From contig JAGVRJ010000007.1 in NCBI GenBank assembly GCA_019059635.1, positions 1,054,001-1,118,000 of the forward strand: a DNA stretch of 64,000 nucleotides, in the 5' to 3' direction. A program made the translations under genes and the position numbers. Under the pieces are notes generated by a model. That model saw only the letters and a program-made list of their open reading frames with translations, ran no database searches and was not told the origin of the DNA. Positions 45,920 to 59,000 of the stretch are shown here, piece after piece; the stretch's first letter is position 1; every line of letters begins with the position of its first letter. This stretch comes from Proales similis. Its lineage: Eukaryota > Rotifera > Eurotatoria > Ploima > Proalidae.

Positions 45920-48900
45920 ATGGCACAGACAGATGTGATCGACTGCCAAAATCACGCTTCTAACTCTGTTCAACAAGCTAAGCCATGGGATCAAGAGTGC
46001 AGTGAACAATGTCTAGAACTGCTGTGGAATGCTCTCAATGATTCGCTCATTGATGATAAACTAGTTCAGAAATTAGTCAATTTTAAGGTGAGTTGAAAAT
46101 AACAAAGATTGCCAAGCTTGCAAGTTCATAGCCGGCCCTTATTTTTAGAAGAGTGTTGAAGATTTTGATTCACATTTTGTTGATCTATTAAATGTTATTG
46201 GTAAATGTTCAAAATCCAAATTGCCGCTCGTCGATTTCTCCATATTTACGCAACTCATGAGATCAGATATAGAAACTGCTTGTCAGGACGAAGAGAGCAG
46301 CGCGGGTGCAAATAGTAAAAGAGACAAATTTTTCCAGCTTTTGAACAAGCTTCGGGTAATTAGTTGGCCACACCTGCTCGCATGCCTCAATTTAAGTCAG
46401 TCCCAAGGTTTTGATCGATGAGAATCTAATGCGTCAAAGACTTGAGCTCGATACTCTCGAGCGGCTTCAGCTCATTCAGAAAAAAGAGGCCTTCAATCAG
46501 AAATACATAAAAATTAAAACTCGAATTTTGTAAGTAGACCGACGCCGACGATTTCTGGACTGCATTTATCAAACTCGCGTGTTGATCAACAGCTACAAGC
46601 AACAAAAATACAATCTGCTTAGAGAGGAGGGCGAAGGCTACAGCAAACTAGTCACAGAGCTTGGCCAGTCATTTGTGGACAAGCAAGCGTTGGAAAAGAT
46701 CCAGTCGCTGATAGGTCACTCTCACTTTGCTCTTGTTCTTTGAATCAGTCCCTTGACCGTCTACTAAATAGGCTGCTTCAACCTCGACCCAAATCGTGTC
46801 TTGGACATCATTCTCGAATCGTTTGAGAACAGCCCGAACCTTCACAATGTTTTCATATCTCTTCTGCGGCACTACAGAGCCGAAAATGAGACAATTAGCC
46901 AAATAATCGGCTTCAAGCTCAAAGCGATCCATGATCGCGAGTCAAAAGAAACCGAATCTCTGTTCATTGTTTGCTCTCATTTGCTCAAAAGCGGTCTCAT
47001 TCAGCTCGAATCTCTTACGCCCCATCTGAGCCCAAGTCCTGAGCAGTTGGAGAAAAAGTACGAAGATGAGGTTGAACGTGCGCGGCAATATGCGAAAAAG
47101 CTAACGAGCATCAACTTAACCGAAGAGAATAGCGATCGTAGCGAGTCAATGCAAACGGATCAAAGCGAGCAGCTTCAAAATCAGCAACTACTTCTCCTTC
47201 AGAGTTTGATCAGTATCGGCGACTATGAGCATGCGATCACAATTACGGAGCATTTGCCTCACTGGTACGTGGCCATGAGCTACCAAACGACCCGAGTGAT
47301 ATGTGAATCGCTCGACCGCGACTTTATAAATCAATTCTATCTGGAATACCATGCACTGGCCAAGTACATGCGCAAGGAGGCGGCAGTTTCGGGCAGCTTG
47401 AGCCGGTCCGATCTGATCAATGCCTACAATCAGCACATAATGCCGCTGTTGTGCGCCATCGGGCCTGGCATCGCCTACGACACGATTCTTTTTACGAAGT
47501 TAATTCGTATCTACACCGCTTTCTTGGACTCGATAAAGTACACGAGCTCGATGTCTTTGAGCGATCAGTCGAATCAGAAAATTCGTCCCAGTCTCATACT
47601 GAGCAAACTGTCCGACATCGAGGCGCGATTTTTCAATCAAATTTACACGGCGTTCGCTCAAATATTCCTGCCCTCGCTGAGTATGCTCGACATGAATCCG
47701 TGCATTGCGATCGAGCTCTGGAATCTGCTCAAGCTGTTTCCGTACGAGATGCGCTATCATTTGTACAATACATGGCGCGCAGAGACGTTCAAGTCGTTTC
47801 CGCTCTTGATCAGAAGCAAGGCCGAGTCGCACGAGAAAATCAAATACCTCCTCAAGCGTTTGTCCAAAGAGAATGTGAAAATCCACGGCAGACAAATTGG
47901 CAAGTTGAGCCACAACAATCCGATTGCGGTCTGCGAGTACATATTGGCGCAGATACAGCGCTTCGACAATTTCATATTGCCCGTGGTCGACTCGTTAAAG
48001 TTCATGACGCCGCTCTCCTACGACGTGCTCTCTTTTTGTATAATCTTGGCCATATCCGATCCGGACAAAGAGAAAATGAAACACGACTCGACCAATTTGT
48101 CCTCGTGGCTGCAGAGTGTGGCCACATTCTGCGCATTGACATTTAAGAAATATCCAATCGAATTAATCGCAATTATTCAATACGTAATCAATCAGCTCAA
48201 GAATAAGAAGAGCTTCGATTTGCTAATCCTTCAAGAGATTGTGCAGAAAATGAGCGGCATCGAGGTGCTCTCCGAGGTCAACGACATGCAGCTCGAGTCA
48301 ATGGCGGGCGGCGACTTGCTGCGACAAGAGGCCGGCTACTTCAATCCGATCAGAAACATAAAAAAATGCGCGAATCGGCTGAAAGAAGCGCTCGCCGACC
48401 ACGGCCTCATTCTGCCTTTGTGCATACTCCTCTCACAGCAGCGTGATTACATTGTGTTCGCCGATCAAGAAGAAAGAGAGCAAGCTCTGCTTAATCCGAT
48501 GATGGAGAAGCGTCATCTCAAGCTGACCGGAAGTCTCTACGACCAGTGCCAAGACTCGCTTGTTCAGTTCAGTCAATTTCTTTCGTCGACCCTCACCACC
48601 GAAGAGTACATTCAAATATTTCCGAAGCTGGACGAGCTCGTCAGCGAGTACCACGTCTCACCGGACGTGGCCTTTTTTCTCTCAAGGCCAATGTATGCGC
48701 ACAACATCCAGGCCAAGTACGAAGAGCTGCGCAAAATCGACCGAAGTGTCAAATCGGCCGATAAGCCGTCAAAGACCAGTCGCTACCTGGAAGCGATTGA
48801 CTTGGTCATGAGACCGGTCATTGACCTGGCGCAAACTCTACATCCGGCCAAGATATGGGATGAAATGAGTCCATTGTTCTACACCACGTTCTGGACGTTG

Positions 48901-50814
48901 AACATGAGCGACTTTTTCGTGCCCTCGGCCACCTACGAAAAGCAGCGGGGCATGCTGAAGCAGAAGCTGAATGCACTCGACGACAACCAAGAGCTCACTT
49001 CGGTGAAGAAGAAGAAAGAAAAGGAGAAGATAAACATGATGCTGGACAAGCTGAGCGAGGAAGAGAACAAGCAGAAAGATCACGTGCAGCATGTGAGGGC
49101 TCGATTCGAGAAGGAAAAAGACCACTGGTTCCCGCAGAAGAACAAGACCAAAAACGAGACGATCACCGTCTTCTTGCAGAACTGCATCTTTTCTCGCTGC
49201 CTGTTTACTCAAATCGACGCCTACTACTGTTCCAAGTTCATTCAGCTGATTCACAGCTTGAAAACGCCCAACTTCAGCACAATCATTTGCTACGATCGAA
49301 TATTTTCGGACATTTCATACTCGGTGGCCAGCTTAACAGACAACGAGGCGCGTCGCTACGGCCGCTTTCTGCTCGGCTTGCTCGAGACAGTCATGAACTG
49401 GCACTCTGACCCGGGCTGCTTTGAAAGCGAATGCAGCAACCATCCGGGCTTTTTGACCGTGTTCCGCAACGCGGTCAACTCGAACGAAACATCGTCAAAC
49501 AAGCAAGAGCAGCTTGACTATGAAAACTTTCGACACGTGTGCCACAAATGGCACTACAAGCTCACAAAGAGCTTCATTGTTTGCCTCGAGTCAGACGACT
49601 ATCTGCAAATAAGGAACGCGCTCATCATTCTCACCAAGATTCTTCCCTATTACCCGCGCCTAAGTAACTTTTGCTCGGCGCTGGAAAAACGCGTCGATCG
49701 GCTAAAGCAAGACGAAAAGGACAAGCGACAGGACATATTCACATTGGCATCGTCTTATCTCGGACAGCTCAAACAGCGAAGGCCACACATGGTCGAGGAG
49801 TCCAAGTTTCATTACAAAGAACCGACCAATGGCCCAAACACAGGTGAAGCTCAAGCCAAGAGTAAGAGCGGCTCCAACAGCCAGAACAAGACAGCCACTT
49901 CGAAACAGAGCACCAAAACGGCCAACTCATTGCCTGTGAATGGCGCGCCCAAGGACAAAGTCGATACTGCAGCGAGCGGAAAAAATGACCCTGACAAGCC
50001 CAGTGCAGCCAATGCCGGTGCAAGTCCGAGCGAAAACACAAGCGACGAGCCAAAGGCATTAAAGGTGGAAAAAAGCAGCTCGAATGCAGGCAAGCCTGAT
50101 TCGGGCCGTGAAAGTCCGAGAGAAGTCGTTGCTTCCAAGTTTGGTCTGAAGCGACCTCCCTCGCCAGGCGCAGCTGTTTCCAGCTCCCAGTTGCCTTCGA
50201 ATCGCAACGGCGGCGACTTTTCTCCGACCAGCTCTGTGTCCAGCGACGAATTCTGGCCTTCATCTCCGCGACGTTCGCAAGATCCATCGCCTTATCATTC
50301 GAGCTCTCAACACCATCAGAACTCGAGAAGCTCGTCGCCGGCCAAAACGAACAATGGCAACGGCAGCTACCGCTTGTCTGAGAAAGGCTCAAAGCGAAGC
50401 AAGCCAGAGGAGGGCTCAAGCAGCAAGAGAAAGTCAAGTCGCGATCGAGACCGTGAAAAAAGAGAGCAGAGGAAGAGAGAGCATTCAAATGAGCTCACCA
50501 ACGAAGTGCAGCACAAGCGGTCCAAATCGGACGAGAGCAAGAAAAAGCCACCGTCACAATCGAGTTCATCGTCACTTAGTCAGACATTCAGCGCTGGAAC
50601 TGGCACTGGCAGTTCAACAAACGCAAACCCGGGCGTAGGCGTGGGCAGTAGTTCAAAAAGAACATCGAAAAAGCACGAAAGTCATCGCGAGGAGGGCAGC
50701 ACAGGTCAGTCTCCACAGCACTCTTCGTCAAGTGGAGCTAGCGGCCTGAGCAAGCACCGAGCAAGCAATGACGATAGACGTTCGTCTCATGAGAAAAAGT
50801 CTTACAACCGTTGA
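45920..50814 (+). CDS. THOC2: THO complex subunit 2
   Basis: Largest scaffold of the nuclear THO/TREX complex that couples transcription to mRNA export. Five exons: 45920-46087, 46149-46355, 46408-46529, 46593-46714 and 46772-50814 (4662 bases, 1553 aa; human 1593). Landmarks: [20 protein letters not shown] (human [20 protein letters not shown]), [19 protein letters not shown], then the long helical body with [25 protein letters not shown]-type repeats and [10 protein letters not shown]. From about residue 1215 the sequence becomes Ser/Lys/Arg-rich low complexity, as in the RNA-binding tail of other THOC2 proteins. The last exon alone encodes 1347 aa. Long open frames on the minus strand inside it (for example 49769-50488) are shadows of biased codon use. 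Confidence 0.96.
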
Positions 50815-50997
50815 TAAGCATCAAAGCAAGCCGTTGTGTAAATACATCTGCCCCTTGCCTGCTCTCGCTGCTAACGGCCAATCGTCATTTCCTGATTACG
50901 CAACGCACGCACAAACAAAGCCAGGGGCATTGCGACTGGTTCATTAAACGTTAATTTTTCTTCTTTAAAATTAAAATAAGCTCGAAACTTGACATAA

Positions 50998-51003
50998 AAT
51001 AAA
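50998..51003 (+). terminator. Poly(A) signal AATAAA after THOC2
   Basis: AATAAA 184 bases after the THOC2 stop; INPP4 ends at 51168 on the other strand, so the two 3' UTRs nearly meet. Confidence 0.55.
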
Positions 51004-51167
51004 TATAAAAACGGAACAAGAGCTCGCAAGTAGTCGCAATAGCGTCAATAAGTGAGGAGGATGGGAACGAGCCACAAAAACTGGAGATAAAACCGGTTTT
51101 ATTTAGAAAAGTAAGCTTAAAAGTAAGCTTAATTCACTTGATGGCGACTGAATGAGAACGGGCCAGG

Positions 51168-53713
51168 CTAAGTCTCGATATCCTCGCAAAGCTCGTAAGG
51201 CGGCTTGTAGGCTTGCGGCAGCAGCATGTAACGCAGTTTGTTGAACGCATACCGTCTGTGGCCAACGTTTTTGTGTACCACTTCGATCCGAGTGCCGTAC
51301 CTGTTTGGGTGGATGGTTGAGCTAGAGTTAGCTTTTGGCTGCCGATTCTGGAGACGAGAAAAGCCGCTTACCTTCGAAAATCGTCTAGAACCCTTTGCTG
51401 ATGGACTAAGGGCACTTGATGTTCTCTGATGAGAATCATCGACTGCTCAAGAGAAACGCTCATTCCAGTTCGATCTTTTCCACTTTTGCAGTTGGTCACT
51501 CGGATTCCTCTCAGCAAACGGCAAGCCTAAATGGAGCAAACTCGATTCAGTCGGGCCAATTCGAGCAATTCAAAGAAGGAGAAAGCAAATACTTCGGCAA
51601 ACCAGTGAAGCATTTCTATCGGCCTTGAACTGTCGCGAACGTTCTTATTTGTTTGGAGCTGGTGGATCAAGTGATCCAGCCGATTTTGTTCATCTGAGTG
51701 GTGAATTGCTCATTCTCTACCGAATGGCCTCATTTAGACAGATTGTGGCTTACCAGATTTGAAGCTTTCTTTGGCATTTAGGTAGAAACTGCGCAATTTA
51801 CTGATGGCCAACGAGTTTATGTACTTTTGTAGCACATCTTTGCCGAATCTGAGCCGCATAGTGTTTCGATGAAAACTCGAGAAAGCAAAGTGAAGATGAG
51901 CCAAGTCTTACAGATTGGACGAAATCGCCTGCTCGTTGATTCCAACGTTGATCATGAGCGGAAAGACAGAAACGGGTGAGTGCGAGTCGCTCGAGTCGCA
52001 ATGGACGAACAAATGAAATCCGTCTCTGTCGAACAGAAACTAGTGACTGTGAGTCTCATATTGATGGTCGGTCAAGCGAGCTTACGATTTGATCTGAATG
52101 CTCAGAAGTGGCTGGGTAAAGTCAAGCCGATCCGGTAAATGCACCTTGACCATGTTTAAATACTCAATGGCCCTGAAATGGTCGCCGACCATCGACTGCT
52201 CTGTGGAATGGCAGCTGAGCATGCTTTCCACTTGAAACAAAAGTCCTTTTTTCAGATGATAGTTCCTGAGGGTCATCAGATCATGTTGGTACGTTTGCTG
52301 CTCGCTGCCGAAATACTTGAGCTCGACACTGGCGACCAGAGTGGTCAGCTTTTCAAATTTCGAATCAAAGCGGGGTCTTGCTTTGTCGGAGAATCGCCTA
52401 CCGCTTGCGAGAATATAGCCAAGCTGTTGATGAACTCTTGATTGTCCACAATTAGTCCGGTCAGGATCATTGCCTTGAAACAAAGCGCTAAAGAGCTGCA
52501 CTGACGAGTGGGCTTCGATCCAACAGCGCTTACCAGAAGGTGTGTCACATCAGTGGAGAGATTTTTTGTCAAGCTGGTCAGCGATTTTGCTTGAATTTGA
52601 TTCGATTCAAACATTGAGCCTATTTCAATGTTGTAAGCTTTGAATTTGGCCTCGAAATAGACAAGCTCTTCTTTGAGGTTGAAATATTTCTGCTTCAGAT
52701 CGACCACTGCGATTTGCGCCAGCTGCTCGACAATGGCCTCAAAGCCAGGAATTATGGTCCGGACGAAACAAGCGACACTTGCATTCAATTCGGTGAGTGG
52801 CGCTAAAATCTATCGATCCACAGGATTAAACCGCTCGACTCAAGTCTATTTTGACGTTTGCCTACCTTTTCAGAGTCGAATTGGTCACTTTGTTGCTTGA
52901 GCCGGATGCAGATCTGAGACAATTGAATGAATTTTTTCAACGAGTAAAACACCAATAAAATGTTGTTGTCGATCGGCCTTGACGAAGCAGCTGAATTAAA
53001 CTCAAACGGTTTGTCGAGCATCTTCAACTGTTCGATTGAGCCTTTCGACAGCGTCTTGTTCGTGTGCACGGTGGTGAATGCGCCCACGCTTGTGAACTCG
53101 TAGCACTTTTGCTCGCCTGTGTCTGAGCTTTTGACCAAGAACTTTTCCAAGTGTAAATTGATGGGAATAAATTTCAGATCTTCGACGAATTTGAGTGAGC
53201 TCTTGCGAATTTTCTCTTTTTTAATTCGACTTTTTAATAGTGCACAACTAAACTGATGAGCAGAGGAGACAAACCGGTTGATTTGGCGGCGAAATTGGTG
53301 CTTGACGACAAATAGTAGTTGAGTAGGCTTTCAAGGTCTTTGAGTTTGTCGCCAATTTTCTGCGCGTTCTCTATAAACAAGCGCCTAGACGAATGGTCAA
53401 GCCATTCAAAACTCTTCAGCTCGTCGGCTAGTTTGTCCAATGACTCGTGCGAGTCCTTCACATAGCGGAGCAGTAAATTTCTTTCAATTGCGAAACTCAT
53501 TAGTCGCCTCTCTTCTGACTGAGCACAGACCCAATCGAAAACTTACAACAGATAAATCGGAGTATCGAAGCTCAGACTGGTCTCGTATAATTGCTGCAGA
53601 GCTTTCTTCGGACTCAGAGCAACGTTGGCCAATTCAAACTCTCGGTCGATTCGATTCGTAAATTGCCTATTCGACTCTGCCGAGCTCATTCTTCTCAATT
53701 GATTCATCGTCAT
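51168..53713 (-). CDS. INPP4: Inositol polyphosphate 4-phosphatase, lacking the C2 domain
   Basis: INPP4 removes the 4-phosphate from PI(3,4)P2, lowering PI3K-Akt signalling on endosomes. Eleven exons: 53547-53713, 53249-53480, 52866-53201, 52534-52809, 52402-52473, 52086-52348, 51912-52025, 51754-51848, 51593-51693, 51372-51526 and 51168-51300 (1944 bases, 647 aa; human INPP4A/B about 920-980). The CX5R active site [11 protein letters not shown], with flanking [12 protein letters not shown] and VSLEQSMIL, matches human CKSAKDRTAMS. Other matches: [25 protein letters not shown], and the C-terminus [20 protein letters not shown]. The model begins just after an in-frame stop, at [11 protein letters not shown], where human INPP4 is already past its C2 domain. 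Earlier C2 exons were sought upstream; the next gene, CCDC28, begins to be read from 53911, leaving no room. Confidence 0.9.
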
Positions 53714-53910
53714 TCATTTAATTTTCAATGATTTGATTGAATCCGGCCGAATACACCGTCTCGTCCCGACTCTTTAACAAGTCGTCTCATTTTTCAGCAA
53801 TATAGAAGCGAGCAGCGCATAACAGAGCAGCAAACAAGATATTTATTAACACTTAAGATGAGAAGAAGAGGAAAAGAGGGAATGGACGACGTGCAAACTG
53901 AGCATTCTCT

Positions 53911-54574
53911 TCAGTCAAAGTTTATGTCTTGAAGTTCGTGGCTAGTTTAAAGGCAAATTTAAATCGAAATTTTCAATCAGAAATCGGTTGTCAATACACT
54001 TACATTGAGCTGTTGAGCTCATCGAGCTTTAGAAAACGGGTCAAACAAAGCAAAATTCAGAGGCGATTGAGCACTTACCTGTCGCGTGAGCTCTTCTAAA
54101 TTGCGCATCGTCTGGGTTTTGTAATCCTCTCCTTCGATTCTTTGCAAGAACAGCACATTTAACAACCAAGCGCACGGATCGAGTCATTCCCACTCACTTT
54201 GGATCGACTATGATTGACTCTTGTTCAAAATGTTTGCGTGCGATTTTCTCCTGCTTTTCTCGAACCGCGTCCATTTTCTTGAACAATTTCTCCTGAATAT
54301 CGCCGGTGCCTGTCAACGTGAATCGCTCGTCAGACAAGAGGCCGTCAAAAGAGGAAGCAGCGGTCAAGTCACCATATTTTCTCAGCCGAGTGTTACTGAA
54401 CTCGTTCAGAAGACGCATGAGATCACCTTCAACCGAATTGGCGTCTGGCATTTTGTTGAAAAACTGATGCTGCACCTTGCTGCTGGACGCTGGGTCTGGC
54501 CTTTTGACCACTGGCTGCTGACTGGGCGCTCGCTGTTGCCTGCTGGCCTTCTCCTTTTGCTCTGTCTTGTCCAT
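53911..54574 (-). CDS. CCDC28: Coiled-coil domain-containing protein 28 homolog
   Basis: Vertebrate CCDC28B modifies BBS/ciliary function and binds mTORC2; CCDC28A is a paralog. Four exons, 54198-54574, 54079-54139, 54004-54026 and 53911-53941, give 163 aa. A low-complexity Lys/Gln N-terminus is followed by HQFFNKMPDANSVEGDLMRL then LLN, which aligns with vertebrate HSFLTEVTDVYEMEGGLLNL, then MDAVREKQEKIARKHFE (EHVREMQEKLARLHF) and the final coiled coil MRNLEELTRQ, LDELNSSIHEL. The 23- and 31-base last exons are tiny but reproduce the vertebrate C-terminal motif (LEDLSNSIQKLHL). Confidence 0.85.
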
Positions 54575-54841
54575 TGTGTTTGCTCTCTGTCTCACTCTCT
54601 GTCTGTCTGCTGGTGCCCAAATTTTGTTTTAAATGCAACTTATTCATTGCCTTCAAACAACGCATAATTTATTTAAATAATAATTCACTGCGATAGGACA
54701 CGCGCTGCGTCTGGATACTGCAACGAGCCCAGAGTATAATCCTGAAGAGTATAATCCTGATCTTGCAGGCAGGAATAATTAACTATCTTCTCTTGTATTC
54801 GATAAAAGTTGTTCGCTCATTGAGATAACTGCCAAGCAAAA

Positions 54842-55549
54842 ATGGCCTCGCCGCTCGTCGGAGTATGGGAACTAGAGTCAAGTGAAAACATAAATCAATA
54901 CTTTAAAGAGCTCGGTTGGTCCTTTGTGTTGCTGGCACCTTGTTGGCGCAATTTCTCAATTCTCTCTGTCCGAACCAGGCATGTCGTTGGCCAAGCGCAA
55001 AACAGAAGTGTCTAGCAAGCCGCGAATGATCATAAGTCGCAACGAGATCGGCATGTGGTCGATCGCGCTCGACATGAAAACCAAAGGAACCGAGACGCTG
55101 TTCGAAGAAGGCAACGAGATCGACACGTGTAAGCTTTTACGCCTGATCGACTCTTTACTCGCCCAATTCTATTCGCACAGCCAACGAGCTCAAGTTTGTT
55201 TTCGACAATCGCTTCTACTTTGAGTCGCGCCGCTTTTGCCGCGTAATTATCTTTCATTCGAGTTTCGACGCGTCAAGATTCTAATCGTCGTTCTCTGCTG
55301 TCTAGTCGGTTTTTAAATTCGAAAATGAGAAACGTCTGCTGCAAAGCGTGACGTTCACCGACACCGAAGAAAAGCAGACAATCGTCAGAGAGCTTGTTGA
55401 CACCGATCGCCTTGTTGAGGTAAGTTGATTGGGATCGTAAACTCGATTTAAATTTTCCTCTAATCGTCAAATTTGCTCAAAATGGCCTTGTCAAGACCCT
55501 GGAAATCAACGGAGTCAAAGCGACTCGAGTTTTTCGACGAGCCGCTTAA
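54842..55549 (+). CDS. FABP: Intracellular fatty-acid-binding protein (FABP/CRABP family)
   Basis: Cytosolic beta-barrel carrier of fatty acids or retinoids. Five exons, 54842-54914, 54979-55128, 55181-55242, 55306-55419 and 55496-55549, give 150 aa (usual 130-140). The start MASPLVGVWELESSENINQY with KELGGMSLAKRK is the FABP helix region (human GTWKLVDSKNFDDYMKSLG type), followed by VSSKPRMIISRN, ETLFEEGNEID, IVRELVDTDRLVETLEING and ATRVFRRAA. Two of the usual ligand-binding residues are arginines: the one in IVREL and the one in ATRVF. The tyrosine two positions after the second is phenylalanine here. An insert around SRRFCRSVFKFE makes it longer. Divergent from CCDC28, starts 267 bases apart. 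Confidence 0.88.
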
Positions 55550-55620
55550 AGAGCCGATTAAAGTGTTACTCAGCGAATGCCTTGCCCCTGCTCTTCGTCG
55601 CGCCCTCCCCGCATGCAGCT

Positions 55621-55626
55621 AATAAA
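55621..55626 (+). terminator. Poly(A) signal AATAAA after the FABP gene
   Basis: AATAAA 72 bases after the FABP stop. Confidence 0.6.
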
Positions 55627-56083
55627 TCAATGAGAATGGACCAGTTTTGCGCTTGTTTTTCTCTTCACATTTTTATCTACTAATTGCTGACAACTGGCAA
55701 ATAATCTGCTGTGGGTTCGAATTTCGAGAGAAAAAATAAAGAAATTCACAAACAACAAGAAAAACTGAACAGTTAGAAAGAGTAAAAGACAGACAGACGA
55801 ACACAAATTGGGGCTGTGAACTAATTCTGTGAAAGCAAGAGCTCAAACACATAAATAAGCAAAGTCAGTCTGACAAATGAATAAATAAAAGTAGTTCGTA
55901 AAAGGGAAACGTCAAAGCGGCTCGAGCTTGATTGATTCAGGCGCTGTTGCGTTTCGTTGTCCACATTTCGAATGGCTCGGTCAACACAATGCGTTGGATT
56001 TTCCTTTCATTGTGTTTGTAAAAAGAGAATTGAAAAGCTCGTTGGTCGGCGAATTTCTTCGAGTTGAGTTTGCGAGTGTGGCG
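55627..56083. other. Intergenic, convergent 3' ends of FABP and GATA
   Basis: No gene seen. Probably the GATA 3' UTR on the minus strand; TTTATT occurs at about 55886 reading AATAAA leftwards. A minus frame at 55981-56241 is a shadow of the GATA end. Confidence 0.5.
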
Positions 56084-59000
56084 TTAGGAGAGATGGTTAT
56101 TTGATGAGCTGGCAGTGGGCTGTTGCTGCTGCTGCTGTTGTTTGAACTTTGCGTCCACTTGTTTGGAATCGGCACCAGCTGATAGGGCGCTGCCATTTTC
56201 TGGCGTCTCGCTGCCTGTTTTAATCGACATTTCGCTCGCAAATGTCTTCTCGTAAAATTTGCCCTTCGAGTGCGACTCGGTCTCGTCGCTTTTCAGCTCT
56301 ACTGTCGGATCAGTTCCAGAGGCGGTGATCAGCTCGCCACTGGTCATGGCGTTTTCGCCATTCTTTTTGTAGCTGCCCGCTTGACTTGACTGCTTCTGCT
56401 CGTAGTTGATGCTCACGTGCTCTTTGTTGGTGTCTGCTTGCGGATCGTCTTGCTCTGCAGGCACCTTTTCACTTTTGAGCGCGAGTCTATCGACCATTGA
56501 TTTGTCATAATCTACACACATGCTCAACGAGGACGGCACTGAAATCATGTTCGCCAGCTCGGCTCTGTCAACATAGCTGCTCGTGTCGGCGCTCGTGTTG
56601 GACACTTGCTTTTGTAAAGCGTTCATCTGATTGGACGGCTCCGGGTAGCTGGCGTTCTGGTACATGGGCTGCGGCATTTGCATCATGAACATGGACGCGT
56701 CCGACTGACTGAATCTTTCGTTCGGGTGACGCAGAATCGCGTTGTTTGTCACAAACGAATATTCGGGCTGAAAGGCTTGATTGGGCGGCGAGTCCATTCG
56801 ATTCGACGACTGCATCAGGACCGAGGGAGTGGAGGCAGAAGAGAGACCGGCGGGCAGAAGACGCGAATCGGAAGCGCATGAGTTGAGCTTCAGCTTTTTC
56901 CCGCCGCTTTTACTTGATTTGCCCTGTTTGCCGACCAGCTCGTGGCCGAGCATTGAACTGCCTCCTTTCGGCTTTCGCTTTCGGGTTTGAATTCCGTCTT
57001 TTTTCATCGTGATCGGCCTATTTACGTTGTGCAACTTGAAATATAGACCGCAAGCATTGCACACGGGCTCTCCGTCGTTGTTGCGTCGCCACAAGGTCGT
57101 CGACGATGTTTTACAATTCGCACACTCAAGGCCGGCTCTTGTTCGACTCGACGACTAAAGCGGATTCACTAATCAGAAGCGAGAGAAATTGAATTCGAAT
57201 GTTTCACATACAATTCGACGCTGCTGTTTTATCGGCCGGTTCGAGCCGTTCATTTTGCTGTACAGGCCACAGGCGTTGCATAAATAGTGGCCGGTGCCGT
57301 CTCTTCGCCACAGCGGAGTGGAAATCGCGCCGCAATTTACGCATTCGCGTCCTTCGGTGTAGTCGGCTATGAAGCCATCTGCATTCAACGGCCAAGTCAG
57401 TGGCGTTCGAGAAGAGAGCCGAGTACAGAGCACTCACCGTTATCTCCCAGGTTGGACGAGTACATTGTCGCGCCAGGATCCTGGCCCGAATTGATCAGAC
57501 TGTTGGGCGACCAGCTTGCCGCTCTGTCACTGTCACCGAAACGGCCTGTTTCAATTTTAATGCTCTGACCGCCTGAATTGTGAGCAGCGCCCGTTTGATC
57601 AATGTGCTCGAGCTTGTTTTGACTCAGATGCGCGTAGTTAAAGTCATTGAACTGAGGATGCACGAAATTGTTCGCTGCTCGCATCTCAATCATGTTGTGA
57701 TGGGCGTGGTGCGGCAGACGAGCTAGGTTCGGATTCTGATAGAATGAAAACGACGGTGACTCGGCACTTGGGTGCATTGAACCGGCTGAATCTGGCTGAT
57801 TTCCTGTCAAATGGAGAATCAGTTGAGCAGGGCGCGATCGAAAGCGTCCGAGATCGCCTGTTTACCTGAAGTTTGATACTGTTGAGGGAATGATGCGTTC
57901 AGAAAGTGCGAATGTCGGCCACTGTCATTGTGGCCCAGAATGGCCGCAACTGTTGAACAATTACTGTTGCTTGGATTGCTGCTCGAGCCGACCATATCGA
58001 CTTGATTGGACTCGCCCGGCAGACGAGTGGACATGCTTGTTAAAGAATGGCCGTTTCCGCCGCCGAGGTAGACTTCAATTCCAGGTAAAGAGAAAGGAGA
58101 GAAGAGCGTGTTCGAGGTATAGACTACTCACCAGCGCCCAGGCTTCCGCTCATGTACTCGTTTTCGTCCGCTTGCATGAACGGCGACAGTTCGTTGACGG
58201 AAAAAAACTGAGAATGATGGCTCAAATGATTGAAGTGGGCCGGATTGACTGAGGGGTGAATTGCAGCCTGAACTGGATGGCGAATCAACGAGTTGGCGTG
58301 CTCTGCGTTTCAATTTTCAAGTCAAATCGAGAATCGAGGTCGAAAGGAAGCAATTCGCATACCGTGAAGTTTTTTGGCCTGAGCGTCGTTCTCTTCTTCG
58401 TCGCTGGGCTCATTGTTGGTGTCGCTGCGTTCGCCGCTGTGACCGAACGGTTGCTGGTGATGTGAAGCGAAATGAAGCGGCGATTGGTGAATGTTCGACG
58501 AGTAGACTTGTTGCTGTCCGGCTGAATGGGCCGCCTGTCCGTGCAAATACAGCGAATGATTGGCTGCGGTCGAGTTGATTGGCTTGAATTCGCCAAGTTC
58601 GTTCGAATAGAGGCTGCCCGCCAGTGTGGGATTGTGCTGTCCCAGGAAGCTGTGGAATCCGTACTGCTTGACACCGTTGGCCGAAAATTGCCCGCCGATA
58701 TTCAGCATCGGCGAGTAGGCATTTTCAATCTGACTGCCGGTGTAGTTGGCCGAGTTTCGATGAGTGGCGGCTCCGCTGCTCGGCGACTTGGACAAGCCTG
58801 ACTGAGGTTGCTGCATAATCTGATGCGGTGAAGTTTTGGAGGAAGCCGTGCCTAACTCATGCTCGCTTCCGGGTGCGTTTATCGACTGGTTAGTTGACGG
58901 TGATCGGCTTTGAACGCCTTTTTCACTTTGCATTTGCTGTCTGTATTCGCTTGTCTGACTCAGGTCACAGCTGTGATTGTTGGGCGATTTACAAGATGTG

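Noticed and set aside
47451-48146. 231-codon plus-strand frame inside THOC2
   Set aside because: Shifted shadow of the THOC2 reading frame, with no motifs.
49769-50488. 239-codon open frame antisense to the THOC2 tail
   Set aside because: It lies fully inside the Ser/Lys-rich end of THOC2; biased codons leave the opposite strand open. No family resemblance.
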